Below are positions 1 to 10,331 of a DNA stretch of 64,000 nucleotides, piece after piece (the first letter of the stretch is position 1; each line of letters starts with the position of its first letter). A program made the translations under genes and the position numbers. The notes beneath the pieces are model-generated. The model saw nothing but the letters and a program-made list of their open reading frames with translations, did not search any database and was not told the DNA's origin. This stretch comes from Ruminiclostridium papyrosolvens C7. GTDB taxonomy: Bacteria > Bacillota > Clostridia > Acetivibrionales > DSM-1351. The DNA lies in NCBI RefSeq assembly GCF_000421965.1, contig NZ_ATAY01000031.1, positions 1-64,000 on the forward strand, in the 5' to 3' direction.

Positions 1-36
1 ACCCTTCCAAGGCTTTTTTTAGTTTATATATAATTT

Positions 37-708
37 CTATTTTTGATGTTTTTCATTGAAAATCCTGCTGGCATTTCTGATATGCTCAATTGTCAATTTC
101 TCAGCAGTTTCTCCGTCTTTCCTGATTATTGCCTCAAATATTGCACGGTGTTCATCAAGTGCTTTAGCCGGTCTGCCCGGCGTTTCAAATGAATTGTTTC
201 TGGCATTTTGTATATAGTGATGAAAAGTACTCAGCATATGCATCAGTGGTCTGCTCTTGCATGCTCTAAAAATAATATCGTGGAACCTGGAGTCGTATCT
301 CATCAGATGCTCCGCATCGTTTTTTATGGTATAGAACTCCTCAAATTCAAGGGCTTCCTTCAGTTCAACAATCTCTTCCTCGGTAATCTTTTCGGCTGCC
401 CATCTGGCAGCGAGGCCTTCAATCATTGTCCTGATAGTAAATATATCTTCTACATCCTGGTCGGTAACTCCCTTTACTACTGCGCCCTTGTTTGGTATTG
501 ATATTACAAGGCCTTCAAGTTCAAGCTGCCTTATAGCTTCACGTATAGGTGTCCTGCTAACTCCAAGCTCCTCTGAGAGACGCAACTCTATCAGACTGTC
601 TCCGGGTTTGTAGGCTCCTGTCAGAATCTGCTTGCGAAGCTGATTGAAAACCCTGCCCCTTAATGAATTTACTAAGTTATCACTTTCATCGTAGTCCAGC
701 TTAGCCAT
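37..708 (-). CDS. GntR-family (FadR/FCD type) transcriptional regulator
   Basis: A 223-residue DNA-binding regulator. The N-terminal winged helix-turn-helix lies at about residues 15-80 and includes the GntR signature around LSEELGVSRTPIREAIRQL. The C-terminal helical FCD ligand-binding domain (about 90-215) carries the spaced acidic and His residues (RYDSRFHDII, then a later H) that hold a metal or carboxylate in this family. It is the last gene of a minus-strand unit after Re-citrate synthase and aconitase. FCD regulators often sense organic acids, so control of this citrate/2-oxoglutarate unit is likely (inference). A perfect GTATAC-centred palindrome over the unit's promoter at 4248-4259 is a fitting operator. 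The effector is unknown. Confidence 0.9.
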   Translation of the reverse strand: MAKLDYDESDNLVNSLRGRVFNQLRKQILTGAYKPGDSLIELRLSEELGVSRTPIREAIRQLELEGLVISIPNKGAVVKGVTDQDVEDIFTIRTMIEGLAARWAAEKITEEEIVELKEALEFEEFYTIKNDAEHLMRYDSRFHDIIFRACKSRPLMHMLSTFHHYIQNARNNSFETPGRPAKALDEHRAIFEAIIRKDGETAEKLTIEHIRNASRIFNEKHQK

Positions 709-737
709 TTTATTTACTCCCCTTAGGGCATATTTTT

Positions 738-2666
738 TTAACCATTGTTTACTTTGGTATAGTTAAGCAATCCGCCTGCAAGAATCATCTGTACCTGTCT
801 GTCCGACAAGGTAACCTTTGCATTAAACTGTGTATTCTTTGTGAGATTCTTAACAACTATAGTATCGGCATTTTTAACCTGTTCTATAGCATTATCTATT
901 GTAAGTTCATCATTCATATCTATTTTATCGTAATCTGCTTCGTTTTCAAAAGTCATCGGTATGATTCCTGAGTTTATAAGGTTAGCCATATGAATTCTGG
1001 CAAAGGATTTTGCAATAACTCCCTTAATTCCAAGCTGTAATGGTGCAAGAGCAGCATGTTCTCTGCTTGAACCCTGTCCGTAGTTTGATCCTCCAATTAT
1101 GAATCCGCCGCCATTGGCCTTTGCTCTTGCAGGAAATTCCGGATCACAAGGAGTAAGACAGAATTCAGCAAGGTAAGGAACATTTGATCTGAAAGGAAGC
1201 AATTTAGCATTTGAAGGCATTATATGGTCAGTAGTTATATTGTCTCCAACCTTTATCAGAGCTTTACCCTCAACTTTATCACAGAGTGCTTTGTTAATCG
1301 GGAAAGGCTTGATATTCGGACCTCTGACAACCTCTACATCGCTTCCTTCAGGAGCAGGTTCTACAACCAAATTATCATTTATAACAAACTCTTTAGGCAT
1401 TTCTATCTTTGGAGCCTCTCCAAGTTCTCTCGGATCGGTTAATACACCTGTAAGTGCGCTTGCAGCAGCAACTTCAGGACTTACCAGATAAACCTTTGCA
1501 GAAGTAGTTCCACTTCTTCCTTCAAAGTTTCTGTTAAATGTTCTCAGTGATACTGCATCAGAGCAGGGTGCCTGTCCCATACCGATACATGGACCACATG
1601 CTGACTCAAGAATTCTGGCTCCTGCTGAAACCATATCCGCTAAAGCTCCGTTTTGAGCAAGCATAGTCAAAACCTGCTTTGAACCCGGTGCAATTACCAG
1701 GCTGACATTTGGATTTATAGTCTTGCCCTTTAATATTGCAGCCACCTTCATCATATCCATGTATGAAGAATTTGTACAACTTCCTATTGCTACCTGATCA
1801 ACTTTTATTTTTCCGATAGTTGAAATCTTTTCTACATTGTCAGGACTATGTGGTTTTGCTGCCATCGGCTCTATAGTTGAAAGGTCAATAACGATATGTT
1901 CTTCATATACCGCATCAGTATCCGGCAAAAGCTCAACCCAATCCTGTTCTCTGCCCTGAGCCTTGAGGAATTCCAGTGTTACATCGTCACTTGGGAAAAT
2001 TGAAGTTGTTGCACCAAGTTCGGCACCCATATTTGTAATGGTTGCTCTTTCAGGTACAGTAAGAGTCTTTATACCCTCTCCAGCATATTCAACAACCTTT
2101 CCAACTCCACCTTTAACAGACATTACCCTTAAAACTTCCAATATAATATCTTTTGCAGTCGACCATGGATTGAGCTGTCCTTTTAGCTCAACCTTACAGA
2201 CCTTAGGCATTGTGAGATAGTATGGCCCGCCACCCATTGCAACGGCAACATCAAGACCGCCGGCTCCTATTGCAAGCATTCCTATTCCGCCTCCGGTTGG
2301 AGTGTGGCTGTCAGACCCCAGCAGTGTCATTCCGGGTACTCCGAAACGTTCAAGCTGTACCTGATGGCATATGCCGTTTCCGGGCTTTGAAAAGTATATA
2401 CCGTGCTTTGAAGTAACTGTCTGTATATACTTGTGGTCATCAGCGTTTTCAAAACCTGCCTGCAGAGTATTGTGATCAATATATGCTACTGATTTTTTAG
2501 TCTTGACCCTCGGAATCCCAATAGCCTCAAACTGCAAGTAAGCCATTGTTCCGGTAGAATCCTGTGTCAGAGTCTGGTCAATTTTTATAGAAATTTCACT
2601 GCCTGCAACCATTTCTCCGCTAGCCAGATGGTTCTTTATAATTTTTTGTGCCAAGTTCAAACCCAT
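738..2666 (-). CDS. aconitate hydratase
   Basis: Interconverts citrate and isocitrate through cis-aconitate using a [4Fe-4S] cluster, in the cytoplasm. The protein is 642 residues, the length of the compact single-chain aconitase/homoaconitase-like form found in anaerobes, shorter than AcnA (about 900). Cluster ligands are visible as SCTNSS near residue 297 and CGPCIGMG near residue 358. The C-terminal swivel domain contains the GGSNYGQGSSREHAALAP active-site loop. It lies between Re-citrate synthase (115 bp upstream) and the GntR regulator (29 bp downstream), which fits citrate to isocitrate conversion on the way to 2-oxoglutarate. Isopropylmalate isomerase is less likely because that enzyme is normally two subunits in this group. 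Confidence 0.92.
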   Translation of the reverse strand: MGLNLAQKIIKNHLASGEMVAGSEISIKIDQTLTQDSTGTMAYLQFEAIGIPRVKTKKSVAYIDHNTLQAGFENADDHKYIQTVTSKHGIYFSKPGNGICHQVQLERFGVPGMTLLGSDSHTPTGGGIGMLAIGAGGLDVAVAMGGGPYYLTMPKVCKVELKGQLNPWSTAKDIILEVLRVMSVKGGVGKVVEYAGEGIKTLTVPERATITNMGAELGATTSIFPSDDVTLEFLKAQGREQDWVELLPDTDAVYEEHIVIDLSTIEPMAAKPHSPDNVEKISTIGKIKVDQVAIGSCTNSSYMDMMKVAAILKGKTINPNVSLVIAPGSKQVLTMLAQNGALADMVSAGARILESACGPCIGMGQAPCSDAVSLRTFNRNFEGRSGTTSAKVYLVSPEVAAASALTGVLTDPRELGEAPKIEMPKEFVINDNLVVEPAPEGSDVEVVRGPNIKPFPINKALCDKVEGKALIKVGDNITTDHIMPSNAKLLPFRSNVPYLAEFCLTPCDPEFPARAKANGGGFIIGGSNYGQGSSREHAALAPLQLGIKGVIAKSFARIHMANLINSGIIPMTFENEADYDKIDMNDELTIDNAIEQVKNADTIVVKNLTKNTQFNAKVTLSDRQVQMILAGGLLNYTKVNNG

Positions 2667-2781
2667 TATGAAAATTACCCCCTAAATTCATTATATTAAT
2701 CAATACGATTTACGATTTTTTGTATCCGCTTAATATAATAACATTTTTACGTAAAAAAGCCATACGTTAAATACCATATTT

Positions 2782-4155
2782 TCAAGAAGGAATAATATCA
2801 GGTGCAATTTCCCTAATACCCTTAAGCATTTCCTTATCGCTTATAGAGGTAATTCTGCCTGCCTGATACTGAGCATCTACCCATTCTTTTATTTTTCCAA
2901 CTCTTTCATCTTTTTTATCAATTAAATCGTTTCCTCTGAATCTGAAATTATTGTTAATCCATAGTGCAATTCCTGCAAGACCGGAGGTCTGAGTTATCGC
3001 AACACCTATTGGCCTGTTAAGCAGCTTGTCGGTATTGAATATATTATATATCTCTTCATCCTTCAAAAGTCCGTCCGCATGAATTCCTGCCTGTGTAACG
3101 TTAAAGTGCTTTCCTACGAAAGGTGTTCTCGGTGGAATTTCATAATCAAGCTCTTTTTCATAGTATTCTGCAAACTCAGTAATAATTCTGGTATCCATAC
3201 CGTCAGTTGTTCCCCTAAGAGATGCATATTCAAATACCATTGCTTCAAGAGGAGTATTACCTGTTCTCTCTCCAATACCAAGAAGGGAACAGTTAACTGC
3301 TGAACAACCATACAACCAAGCTGTTGAAGAGTTGCTGACAGCCTTGTAAAAGTCATTATGACCGTGCCATTCAAGTAATTCACTGGGGAAGCCAGCATGA
3401 TGCCTTAGACCGTAAATTATTCCGGGAACACTCCTTGGCAGTGCAGCACCCGGATATGAAACACCATATCCCATTGTATCGCAAGCCCTGATCTTTATAG
3501 GCACTCCACTTTCATCCATCAATTTTCTAAGCTCTAATGCAAAAGGAATAACAAATCCATAGAAATCAGCTCTTGTTATATCTTCCAGATGGCATCTTGG
3601 TCTTATACCAACACTGATTGCTTCCTTTATAACACTCAGATAACTCTCCATAGCCTGTTTTCTGGTCATTTTAAGTTTTCTGAAAATATGATAATCGGAA
3701 CAGCTTACCAAAAAGCCGGTCTCTTTCATTCCCATTTCCTTAGCGAGTTTGAAATCGCTTTTTGAAGCCCTTATCCAACTGGTTATTTCCGGGAAATCAT
3801 AACCTAATTCCATACATTTATATACAGCTTCCTTATCCTTGTCGCTGTAAAGAAAAAACTCAGTCTGACGAATTAATCCCTTAGGTCCTCCCAACTGATG
3901 AAGATATTCGTAAAGCTTAACGATCTGTTCTACGGTATAAGGCGCACGTGACTGCTGTCCGTCTCTGAAAGTAGTATCTGTTATCCAAATCTCATCGGCA
4001 GGGTACATAGGTACTCTACGGTGATTAAAGGCACACTTGGGAACATCGTCATAATTATATATCTCTCTATATAAATTTGGCTCTGAAATGTCCTGAAGTG
4101 AATACTTATACTGAGTTTGCTCCAATGTATTGGATTTTTTGTTGAACTCTATCAT
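2782..4155 (-). CDS. Re-type citrate synthase (homocitrate/isopropylmalate synthase-like)
   Basis: Predicted to condense oxaloacetate and acetyl-CoA to citrate with Re stereochemistry. It belongs to the DRE-TIM metallolyase superfamily, not the usual citrate synthase family. The start of the TIM barrel reads DTTFRDGQQSRAPYT (about residues 61-75), and the metal-binding HGHND motif follows near residue 265. At 457 residues it matches the enzyme characterised in Clostridium kluyveri in length and in its long N-terminal extension before the barrel. Being first in a unit with aconitase and a GntR regulator argues for citrate synthase over homocitrate synthase; the nif cluster has its own homocitrate synthase. 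Isopropylmalate synthase is the other alternative, less likely without leu genes nearby. Confidence 0.8.
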   Translation of the reverse strand: MIEFNKKSNTLEQTQYKYSLQDISEPNLYREIYNYDDVPKCAFNHRRVPMYPADEIWITDTTFRDGQQSRAPYTVEQIVKLYEYLHQLGGPKGLIRQTEFFLYSDKDKEAVYKCMELGYDFPEITSWIRASKSDFKLAKEMGMKETGFLVSCSDYHIFRKLKMTRKQAMESYLSVIKEAISVGIRPRCHLEDITRADFYGFVIPFALELRKLMDESGVPIKIRACDTMGYGVSYPGAALPRSVPGIIYGLRHHAGFPSELLEWHGHNDFYKAVSNSSTAWLYGCSAVNCSLLGIGERTGNTPLEAMVFEYASLRGTTDGMDTRIITEFAEYYEKELDYEIPPRTPFVGKHFNVTQAGIHADGLLKDEEIYNIFNTDKLLNRPIGVAITQTSGLAGIALWINNNFRFRGNDLIDKKDERVGKIKEWVDAQYQAGRITSISDKEMLKGIREIAPDIIPS

Positions 4156-4247
4156 TTATCAAACCTCCTGCAAAAAATAATAATAAAATATCAAAATATC
4201 ATACGATATTGCTTTTATGTATTAATGAATATTTGTATGTGTGTATA

Positions 4248-4276
4248 ATTGTATACAATCATACACTGGATGTCAA
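4248..4276 (-). promoter_or_regulatory. promoter of the citrate synthase-aconitase-gntR unit with overlapping palindromic operator
   Basis: Read on the minus strand: a perfect -35 TTGACA (4271-4276), a 17-bp spacer and -10 TACAAT (4248-4253). A perfect 12-bp palindrome ATTGTATACAAT (4248-4259) covers the -10 box. GTATAC-centred palindromes are typical FadR-subfamily GntR operators, and a GntR gene closes this same unit, so autorepression is likely (inference). The rest of the 258-bp gap holds the chemoreceptor promoter and nothing else recognised. Confidence 0.75.
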
Positions 4277-4329
4277 CCTTGATAATTTTATTTATTTGTA
4301 AAGTATTTCTAATATCAGGAGGAATTTAA

Positions 4330-4358
4330 TTTTCAATTTAGAATTATTGTTGTATAAT
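4330..4358 (+). promoter_or_regulatory. promoter of the chemoreceptor gene
   Basis: TTTTCA (4330-4335), a 17-bp spacer and TATAAT (4353-4358) lie 55 bp upstream of the start codon. A strong G-run ribosome site (4400-4405) precedes the ATG. The -35 is only a partial match. Confidence 0.5.
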
Positions 4359-4413
4359 GAAGTATATATTTAAAACCAAATACATATTTACCTAAATCGG
4401 GGGGATTCACGTT

Positions 4414-5664
4414 ATGAAAAAAACTGAGGAAAGAAGTAGCTCCACCAATTTATACGGTATTGGTGCTATAATTAGTATTGTTTTATGTATTATAGGCGGT
4501 ATTATCAGCGGCAAACCTGTATTTGCTGTGTATACCTTCTTCGCATGTCTTGTATCTTGTATAACTTTTATAGTTCTGTCAGGGTTACAATACAAAACAA
4601 CTATTAAAAGATTCTCTAAAGATATTGATGGGTTCAAGTCCGGAGATTTTTCCCGAATGATTGAGCCTAAGCAGTATGGTATTCTCGGCTTCGTTGCGTC
4701 TGTAGTTAATATCGTAATCAGTGATATACGCTCATTGATAGAAAGTTTCTTTAATCTCTCCTTATCTATAACACAAGCATCCAGAAAAGTAACTTCTACT
4801 GCAGAAAATGCATCAAATGCTATTGAAGAAATTTCAAAAACTATCGATGAAATAGCAAAAGGTGCATCCGCACAGGCTGCTGAAGCTCAAATGGGTGTTC
4901 AGGTTGTTGATAAGCTTTCTGATCAGATCAATTTTGTTTATGAAAGCTACAGCGGAATCACAAATGAAACAAACAAAATTATTGATTTGAATACTGTAGG
5001 TCTGAAAGCAGTTACTACTCTGAGAGACAAGTCAAAAGAAACATATCAAACTTCCGAGAAAATATTTGCTGTTGTTGAAAAGCTTACAAATACAACAAAA
5101 GATATCGGCCTTTTCGTTGAATCAATTGAAAACATAGCCGAGCAAACCAACCTCCTTGCTCTAAACGCTGCCATCGAAGCTGCCAGAGCCGGTGAAGCAG
5201 GAAAGGGTTTTGCCGTAGTTGCCGATGAAGTACGTAAGCTTGCTGATCAGAGCAGAAAGTCCACAGAAGAGATAAACAACATGATGGAAAGTATTCAGGA
5301 AGAATCCGCTTTGGCTATATCTTCAATGGAAATAATGAAAAAGGTATCACAGGAACAAAATATTGCTGTTGATAAGACAAACAGTTCTTTCAGCGATATT
5401 GCAAACGCTATTGATTTTATAGTTTCAAAAATCAATGATGTAAACGAAGCAGTTATTAAAATGCAAACAGACAAGAGCGAAGTAATCAGTGCAATAGAAA
5501 ATATATCCTCTGTGTCTCAGCAGACAGCAGCGTCAAGCGAAGAAGTTGCTGCTACTACCGAAAATCAGCTTAAGATTATTGATGATATGAAGATTGCATC
5601 AGAAGGCTTGAATCAGTTGGTTAAGCAGTTGGATAACAAGTTGAAGAAATATAAATTGAGATAA
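4414..5664 (+). CDS. methyl-accepting chemotaxis protein without extracellular sensor domain
   Basis: A 416-residue chemoreceptor. Two closely spaced membrane helices (about 15-32 and 36-57) are followed directly by a HAMP-like region and a long coiled-coil signalling domain. The hairpin tip that contacts CheA/CheW is recognisable at about 240-280 ([21 protein letters not shown] and the following EVRKLADQS). No ligand-binding domain sits between the two helices, so it should sense membrane or intracellular state, or signals passed by another protein (inference). It is a single-gene unit with its own promoter, closed by the terminator at 5681-5725. Confidence 0.92.
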   Translation: MKKTEERSSSTNLYGIGAIISIVLCIIGGIISGKPVFAVYTFFACLVSCITFIVLSGLQYKTTIKRFSKDIDGFKSGDFSRMIEPKQYGILGFVASVVNIVISDIRSLIESFFNLSLSITQASRKVTSTAENASNAIEEISKTIDEIAKGASAQAAEAQMGVQVVDKLSDQINFVYESYSGITNETNKIIDLNTVGLKAVTTLRDKSKETYQTSEKIFAVVEKLTNTTKDIGLFVESIENIAEQTNLLALNAAIEAARAGEAGKGFAVVADEVRKLADQSRKSTEEINNMMESIQEESALAISSMEIMKKVSQEQNIAVDKTNSSFSDIANAIDFIVSKINDVNEAVIKMQTDKSEVISAIENISSVSQQTAASSEEVAATTENQLKIIDDMKIASEGLNQLVKQLDNKLKKYKLR

Positions 5665-5680
5665 TATTTAAAACATGTTC

Positions 5681-5725
5681 AAAAAGGGAGATTAAAAAGC
5701 TGATGCTTTTTAATCTCCCTTTTTT
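5681..5725. terminator. bidirectional intrinsic terminator between chemoreceptor and purD
   Basis: A near-perfect stem (AAAAGGGAGATTAAAAAGC against its complement, loop TGAT at 5701-5704) is flanked by A and T runs on both sides. It serves the plus-strand chemoreceptor and the converging purine operon. Confidence 0.85.
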
Positions 5726-5751
5726 GTATATAATAAGTCGTATCTCTGAGA

Positions 5752-7011
5752 CTACTTTCTTCCAATATCTTTTCTGTAGTGCATACCCTCAAACTGAATT
5801 TTGGCAATTCCTGCGTATGCCTTTTGGATTGCTTTGTCCATTGTTGATTCAACAGCAGTAACACCAAGTACACGTCCGCCGGCAGTATAATACTTACCGT
5901 CTTTGCAGGATGTACCTGCGTGAAACACTATGGTCTCGCTGTTTTCTTCAGCCTTGTCAATCCCGTTTATTTCGATTCCTGTAGCATACTTACCCGGATA
6001 ACCGCCGGAAGCAGCTATTACGCATACAGCCGAATTGTCATCCCATTCTATATTTATTTCCCTTAGTCTTTCGTCAATGATTGCTTCAAAAATGTCTAAA
6101 AGGTCAGTTTTTAATCTGGGTAGGACAACCTGTGTTTCAGGGTCACCGAAACGTGCATTATATTCCAATACCTTAGGGCCGTCCTTAGTTAACATCAAAC
6201 CAAAATAAAGAACTCCTTTGAATTTACGTCCTTCTTTGTTCATAGCTTCTACCGTAGGTATGAATATTTCCCTCATGCAGTAGTCAGCCAGCTTGTTATC
6301 ATATAGAGGGCTTGGAGAAAAAGTCCCCATCCCGCCTGTATTCGGTCCCTGGTCGTTGTCAAAAGCACGCTTATGGTCCTGTGAGGAAACCATAGGGACA
6401 ATTGTGTTTCCGTCTGTAAATGCTAATATAGAAACCTCAGGCCCCTGAATAAATTCTTCTATTACAACCCTGCTTCCAGCGTCACCGAAAACCTTATCAT
6501 TTATCATACCGTTTACGGCTTCCTTTGCTTCCTGTATGGTCTGAGCAATTATAACGCCTTTACCCAGGGCAAGACCGTCAGCCTTTACTACAATAGGAGC
6601 CGAGCAGGTATCCAGATATTGCAATGCCTCTGCACAGTCGTCAAATACCATATAGCCTGCTGTAGGTATGTTGTATTTCTTCATTAAGTCCTTTGAAAAT
6701 GCCTTGCTTCCTTCAATTATTGCGGCTGCCTTTACAGGCCCGAAAGCCCTTATACCTGCTTCTGTCAGCTCATCAACCAATCCAGCCGCAAGAGGGTCGT
6801 CCGGTGCAACCACAACCATATCTATTTTATTTTCTTTTGAAAAAGTAACTATTCCATCTAAATCCATTGCTTTTATGGGAACACATTCTGCTATTCCGGA
6901 AATTCCGCCATTTCCCGGTGCACAGTATAATTTAGTTATTTTAGGGCTTTGTGCGAGCTTCAACACAATGGTATGCTCTCTTCCTCCCCCACCGACTACA
7001 AGAACCTTCAT
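5752..7011 (-). CDS. purD: phosphoribosylamine-glycine ligase
   Basis: ATP-dependent ligase joining glycine to phosphoribosylamine (GAR synthetase, second step of purine synthesis). The N-terminal VLVVGGGGREHTIV motif, the ATP-grasp core with GDPETQVVLPRL (about residue 290) and the length of about 419 residues are all typical. I chose the ATG at 7011 rather than the upstream GTG because the GAGGT ribosome site fits it, and the protein then starts at MKVLVVGG. It is the last gene of the purEFMNHD operon and ends at a shared terminator. Confidence 0.96.
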   Translation of the reverse strand: MKVLVVGGGGREHTIVLKLAQSPKITKLYCAPGNGGISGIAECVPIKAMDLDGIVTFSKENKIDMVVVAPDDPLAAGLVDELTEAGIRAFGPVKAAAIIEGSKAFSKDLMKKYNIPTAGYMVFDDCAEALQYLDTCSAPIVVKADGLALGKGVIIAQTIQEAKEAVNGMINDKVFGDAGSRVVIEEFIQGPEVSILAFTDGNTIVPMVSSQDHKRAFDNDQGPNTGGMGTFSPSPLYDNKLADYCMREIFIPTVEAMNKEGRKFKGVLYFGLMLTKDGPKVLEYNARFGDPETQVVLPRLKTDLLDIFEAIIDERLREINIEWDDNSAVCVIAASGGYPGKYATGIEINGIDKAEENSETIVFHAGTSCKDGKYYTAGGRVLGVTAVESTMDKAIQKAYAGIAKIQFEGMHYRKDIGRK

Positions 7012-7081
7012 ATATACCTCCACGTCTCATTCCTCTTGTGCTGCAGACAATCAACCTTTGCAGCACAAGAGATAGGCTTTT

Positions 7082-8626
7082 TTAGTGCTTAAAGTGTCTC
7101 ATTCCTGTAAATACCATTACGATTCCGTATTTATTGCATGCATCAATGGATTCCTGGTCTCTTATTGAACCACCGGGCTGTATAATAGCCTTAATACCTG
7201 CAGCTGCAGCTGCTTCAACACAATCTGAGAACGGGAAGTAAGCGTCAGATGCCATCACAGCACCCTGTGATCTAGTTCCTGCATATTCGATAGCTACCTT
7301 TGTAGGTACAATTCTGTTTGTCTGACCAGGGCCAACACCTATTGTCATTTTGCCCTTTGCAAGAGTTATTGCATTTGACTTGGTATGTTTTACAACCTTC
7401 ATTGCAAAAACAAGGTCTTCCATCTGTTCCTTGGTTGGCTGTATATTTGTTACACATTTCAGGTCTTCCTGATTGAACAGAAGGCTATTATATTTTTGAA
7501 CCAATAAACCACCTGCAACCTTTTTCATGTCGTAGGAATCAGGTGATATCTTGTCGGTAATATTCTCAAGCTTCAACACTCTTATGTTTTTCTTTTGAGT
7601 CAAAACCGCCAATGCTTCATCTGTATATGAAGGTGCAACAACTATTTCAACAAATATCTTGTTTATTTCTTCAGCTGTTTTAGCGTCAATTTCTCTGTTT
7701 GCAGCAATAATTCCTCCGAATATAGATACAGGGTCTGATTCATATGCTCTCATATAAGCATCATATATGTTGTCTGCACTACCAACTCCGCAAGGATTTG
7801 TATGCTTTACTGCAACAACAGTAGGCTCGTCGAATTCCTTGACAAGCTCAATAGCTCCATTAGTATCATTTATATTATTGAAGGAAAGTTCTTTACCGTG
7901 AAGTTGTACTGCACTTGGGAGAAGTCCTTTGTTTGCTCCGACTTCTTTATAGAATACTGCTTTTTGATGTGGGTTTTCTCCGTAACGCATATCCTGAACC
8001 TTTTCATATGTAAGTGATAAAGTTTCAGGGAAATCAATATCTCCAAGAGTGTCTCTCAGATATTTTGCAATTAATGTATCATAATGACTTGTATGTTCAA
8101 AAACCTTATAGGCCAGTCTGAATTTTGTCTTAACACTGACATCTCCTGATTCGTTCATTTCGTTCAATACATTTTCATAATCAGCAGGATCAACAATAAC
8201 TGCAACATCCTGATAGTTCTTGGCAGCTGCTCTAAGCATTGTAGGGCCGCCTATGTCAATATTCTCAATGGCTTCTTCCAGTTCAACATTACCTTTTAAA
8301 ATTGTCTGCTTGAAAGGATAAAGGTTTATTATTACCATGTCGATTGTGTCAACACCCAGTTCCTTTATCTGCTTCATGTGTTCTTCGTTGCTTCTTATTG
8401 CAAGAAGTCCTGCATGTACTTTTGGATGGAGAGTTTTTACTCTTCCGTCAAGACATTCCGGGAAACCTGTTATGTCAGATATGTTTATAACCTTTAGTCC
8501 TGCTGCTGAAAGAGCCTTTGCAGTACCCCCGGTAGAAATTATCTCTACACCCTTTGAAGCTAGGGCAGATGCAAACTCAACAATACCTGTTTTGTCTGAA
8601 ACACTTATTAATGCACGCTTAATCAT
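7082..8626 (-). CDS. purH: bifunctional AICAR transformylase/IMP cyclohydrolase
   Basis: Carries out the last two steps of IMP synthesis. The 514-residue length and two domains are normal for the family: N-terminal cyclohydrolase (MGS-like fold, [10 protein letters not shown] near residue 35, about 1-190) and C-terminal formyltransferase with the KHTNPCGVG motif near residue 260 and the terminal [20 protein letters not shown] segment. It lies between purN and purD in the same operon with short gaps. Confidence 0.97.
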   Translation of the reverse strand: MIKRALISVSDKTGIVEFASALASKGVEIISTGGTAKALSAAGLKVINISDITGFPECLDGRVKTLHPKVHAGLLAIRSNEEHMKQIKELGVDTIDMVIINLYPFKQTILKGNVELEEAIENIDIGGPTMLRAAAKNYQDVAVIVDPADYENVLNEMNESGDVSVKTKFRLAYKVFEHTSHYDTLIAKYLRDTLGDIDFPETLSLTYEKVQDMRYGENPHQKAVFYKEVGANKGLLPSAVQLHGKELSFNNINDTNGAIELVKEFDEPTVVAVKHTNPCGVGSADNIYDAYMRAYESDPVSIFGGIIAANREIDAKTAEEINKIFVEIVVAPSYTDEALAVLTQKKNIRVLKLENITDKISPDSYDMKKVAGGLLVQKYNSLLFNQEDLKCVTNIQPTKEQMEDLVFAMKVVKHTKSNAITLAKGKMTIGVGPGQTNRIVPTKVAIEYAGTRSQGAVMASDAYFPFSDCVEAAAAAGIKAIIQPGGSIRDQESIDACNKYGIVMVFTGMRHFKH

Positions 8627-8656
8627 TTAAAAAATCCTCCAATCAATTTATTTAAA

Positions 8657-9280
8657 CTAAATTATCTTAACTCGTCTTCCTTCAACTACCAACCTGTTTT
8701 CTGCAAAAAGACGTACTGCTTCCGGTAATATCTCCCACTCCGCCTGTTCCATTACTCTTTTTTGCAAAATTTCAGGTGTATCGTCATCCTCGACACAAAC
8801 TGCTTTTTGAAGTATTATAGGCCCTGCATCAGCCTCAAGTTCAACAAAATGTACTGTGGCTCCGGTAACTTTGACACCAGACTCGAGTACTTTCTGATGG
8901 GGTATGATTCCATAAAAGCCCTTTCCGCAAAAAGAAGGAATCAAAGCGGGATGAATGTTTATTACCCTGCCTTCATAAGCCCTAGTAAAACGTTCCCCAA
9001 GTATCGAAAGGAACCCGGCCATTACAACCAAATCAACCTCAAGTGCTTTGAAATGACTTATAAGGGCTTCATCATATTCTTCAATGTTACTGAAAGTCTT
9101 TCTGGATATACATATACCTTTGATACCGTGCTTCTTTGCTCTTTCAAGAGCATAAGCATCAGGCCTGCTGGAAACTACTGTAACTATGCTGACATTTTTA
9201 ATGTAGCCGCTTTCCACCTTGTCTATAATGGCCTGGAGGTTTGAGCCTCCACCTGATACCAGTATACCTACATTTAACAT
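8657..9280 (-). CDS. purN: phosphoribosylglycinamide formyltransferase
   Basis: Transfers a formyl group from 10-formyl-THF to GAR. The N-terminal [14 protein letters not shown] loop and the catalytic region [17 protein letters not shown] (about residues 105-122) are present; the IHPA His and a later Asp (DAGPI) are the usual catalytic pair. At 207 residues it is full length. Its start overlaps the end of purM by 7 bp, indicating translational coupling. Confidence 0.96.
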   Translation of the reverse strand: MLNVGILVSGGGSNLQAIIDKVESGYIKNVSIVTVVSSRPDAYALERAKKHGIKGICISRKTFSNIEEYDEALISHFKALEVDLVVMAGFLSILGERFTRAYEGRVINIHPALIPSFCGKGFYGIIPHQKVLESGVKVTGATVHFVELEADAGPIILQKAVCVEDDDTPEILQKRVMEQAEWEILPEAVRLFAENRLVVEGRRVKII

Positions 9281-10296
9281 ATATCCACCCCTGCTTCGCC
9301 TTGGGCGATTGAACCGATAACATAAGCCTTTTCACCTTTGAAATCAAGGTAACTGATGATTTCATCCGCTTTTTGAGCATCAACAGCCAGAATCATTCCG
9401 ATTCCCATATTGAAGGTGTTAAAAATGTCTTTATCAGCCATATTGCCAAGGTCTCTGAGTAAATCAAATATTGGTAGAACAGGCCATGAACCTTTTTGGA
9501 TTTTAACACGCAAACCCTCGGGAATCATTCTCGGAATATTCTCTATGAACCCTCCGCCCGTAATGTGGGATATTCCCTTTATTTCATACTTTTCTATAAG
9601 GTCAAGAATTGTTTTTACATATATTTTTGTTGGCTTTAAAAGTTCTTCTCCCAAAGTACAGCCAAGCTTTTCAACATATTCTTTAAGGTTGTTTTCAGTA
9701 GGGTTTATAAGCTTTCTTACCAGTGAATATCCGTTACTGTGAATTCCTGATGACGGAAGTCCGATTAATTTATCCCCTGCTTTGATTTTTTTACCGTCTA
9801 TTATCTTGTTTTTATCGACAATTCCTACTGTAAAACCAGCCAAATCATATTCTTCAACAGGGTAAAAACCCGGCATTTCAGCGGTTTCCCCTCCTATAAG
9901 AGAACAGCCTGACATTACGCAGCCATCGGCTACCCCTTTTACAATTTGTGCAACCTTTTCGGGATAATTTTTGCCGACTGCAATATAATCCAGAAAAAAC
10001 AGCGGCTCCGCTCCGCTGCATACTACATCGTTGACACACATTGCAACACAGTCAATACCAACAGTATCATGCTTATCTGTCAAAAACGCAATTTTTAGCT
10101 TTGTTCCTACTCCATCAGTTCCTGAAACCAATACCGGCTGTTCATACTTTGATTTATCAAGACTGAAAAGCCCTCCGAAGCCGCCCAGTTCTGTCATAAC
10201 CTCAGGCCTGAATGTACGCTTTACATGATTCTTCATTAATTTGACAGATTCATAACCTGCCTCAACATCTACACCTGCTTCTCTATAAGTGGTCAT
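9274..10296 (-). CDS. purM: phosphoribosylformylglycinamidine cyclo-ligase (AIR synthetase)
   Basis: ATP-dependent ring closure that forms AIR in purine synthesis. The N-terminal region [11 protein letters not shown], the [14 protein letters not shown] nucleotide/substrate loop (about 58-71) and the [13 protein letters not shown] motif (about 188-200) are diagnostic. I chose the ATG at 10296: GGAGGT lies at good distance, and the upstream in-frame start overlaps that ribosome site. About 340 residues, full length. It overlaps purN by 7 bp. Confidence 0.96.
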   Translation of the reverse strand: MTTYREAGVDVEAGYESVKLMKNHVKRTFRPEVMTELGGFGGLFSLDKSKYEQPVLVSGTDGVGTKLKIAFLTDKHDTVGIDCVAMCVNDVVCSGAEPLFFLDYIAVGKNYPEKVAQIVKGVADGCVMSGCSLIGGETAEMPGFYPVEEYDLAGFTVGIVDKNKIIDGKKIKAGDKLIGLPSSGIHSNGYSLVRKLINPTENNLKEYVEKLGCTLGEELLKPTKIYVKTILDLIEKYEIKGISHITGGGFIENIPRMIPEGLRVKIQKGSWPVLPIFDLLRDLGNMADKDIFNTFNMGIGMILAVDAQKADEIISYLDFKGEKAYVIGSIAQGEAGVDIC

Positions 10297-10331
10297 GCAA
10301 TTTACCTCCAAAGAAATTTGTTAATATCTAT

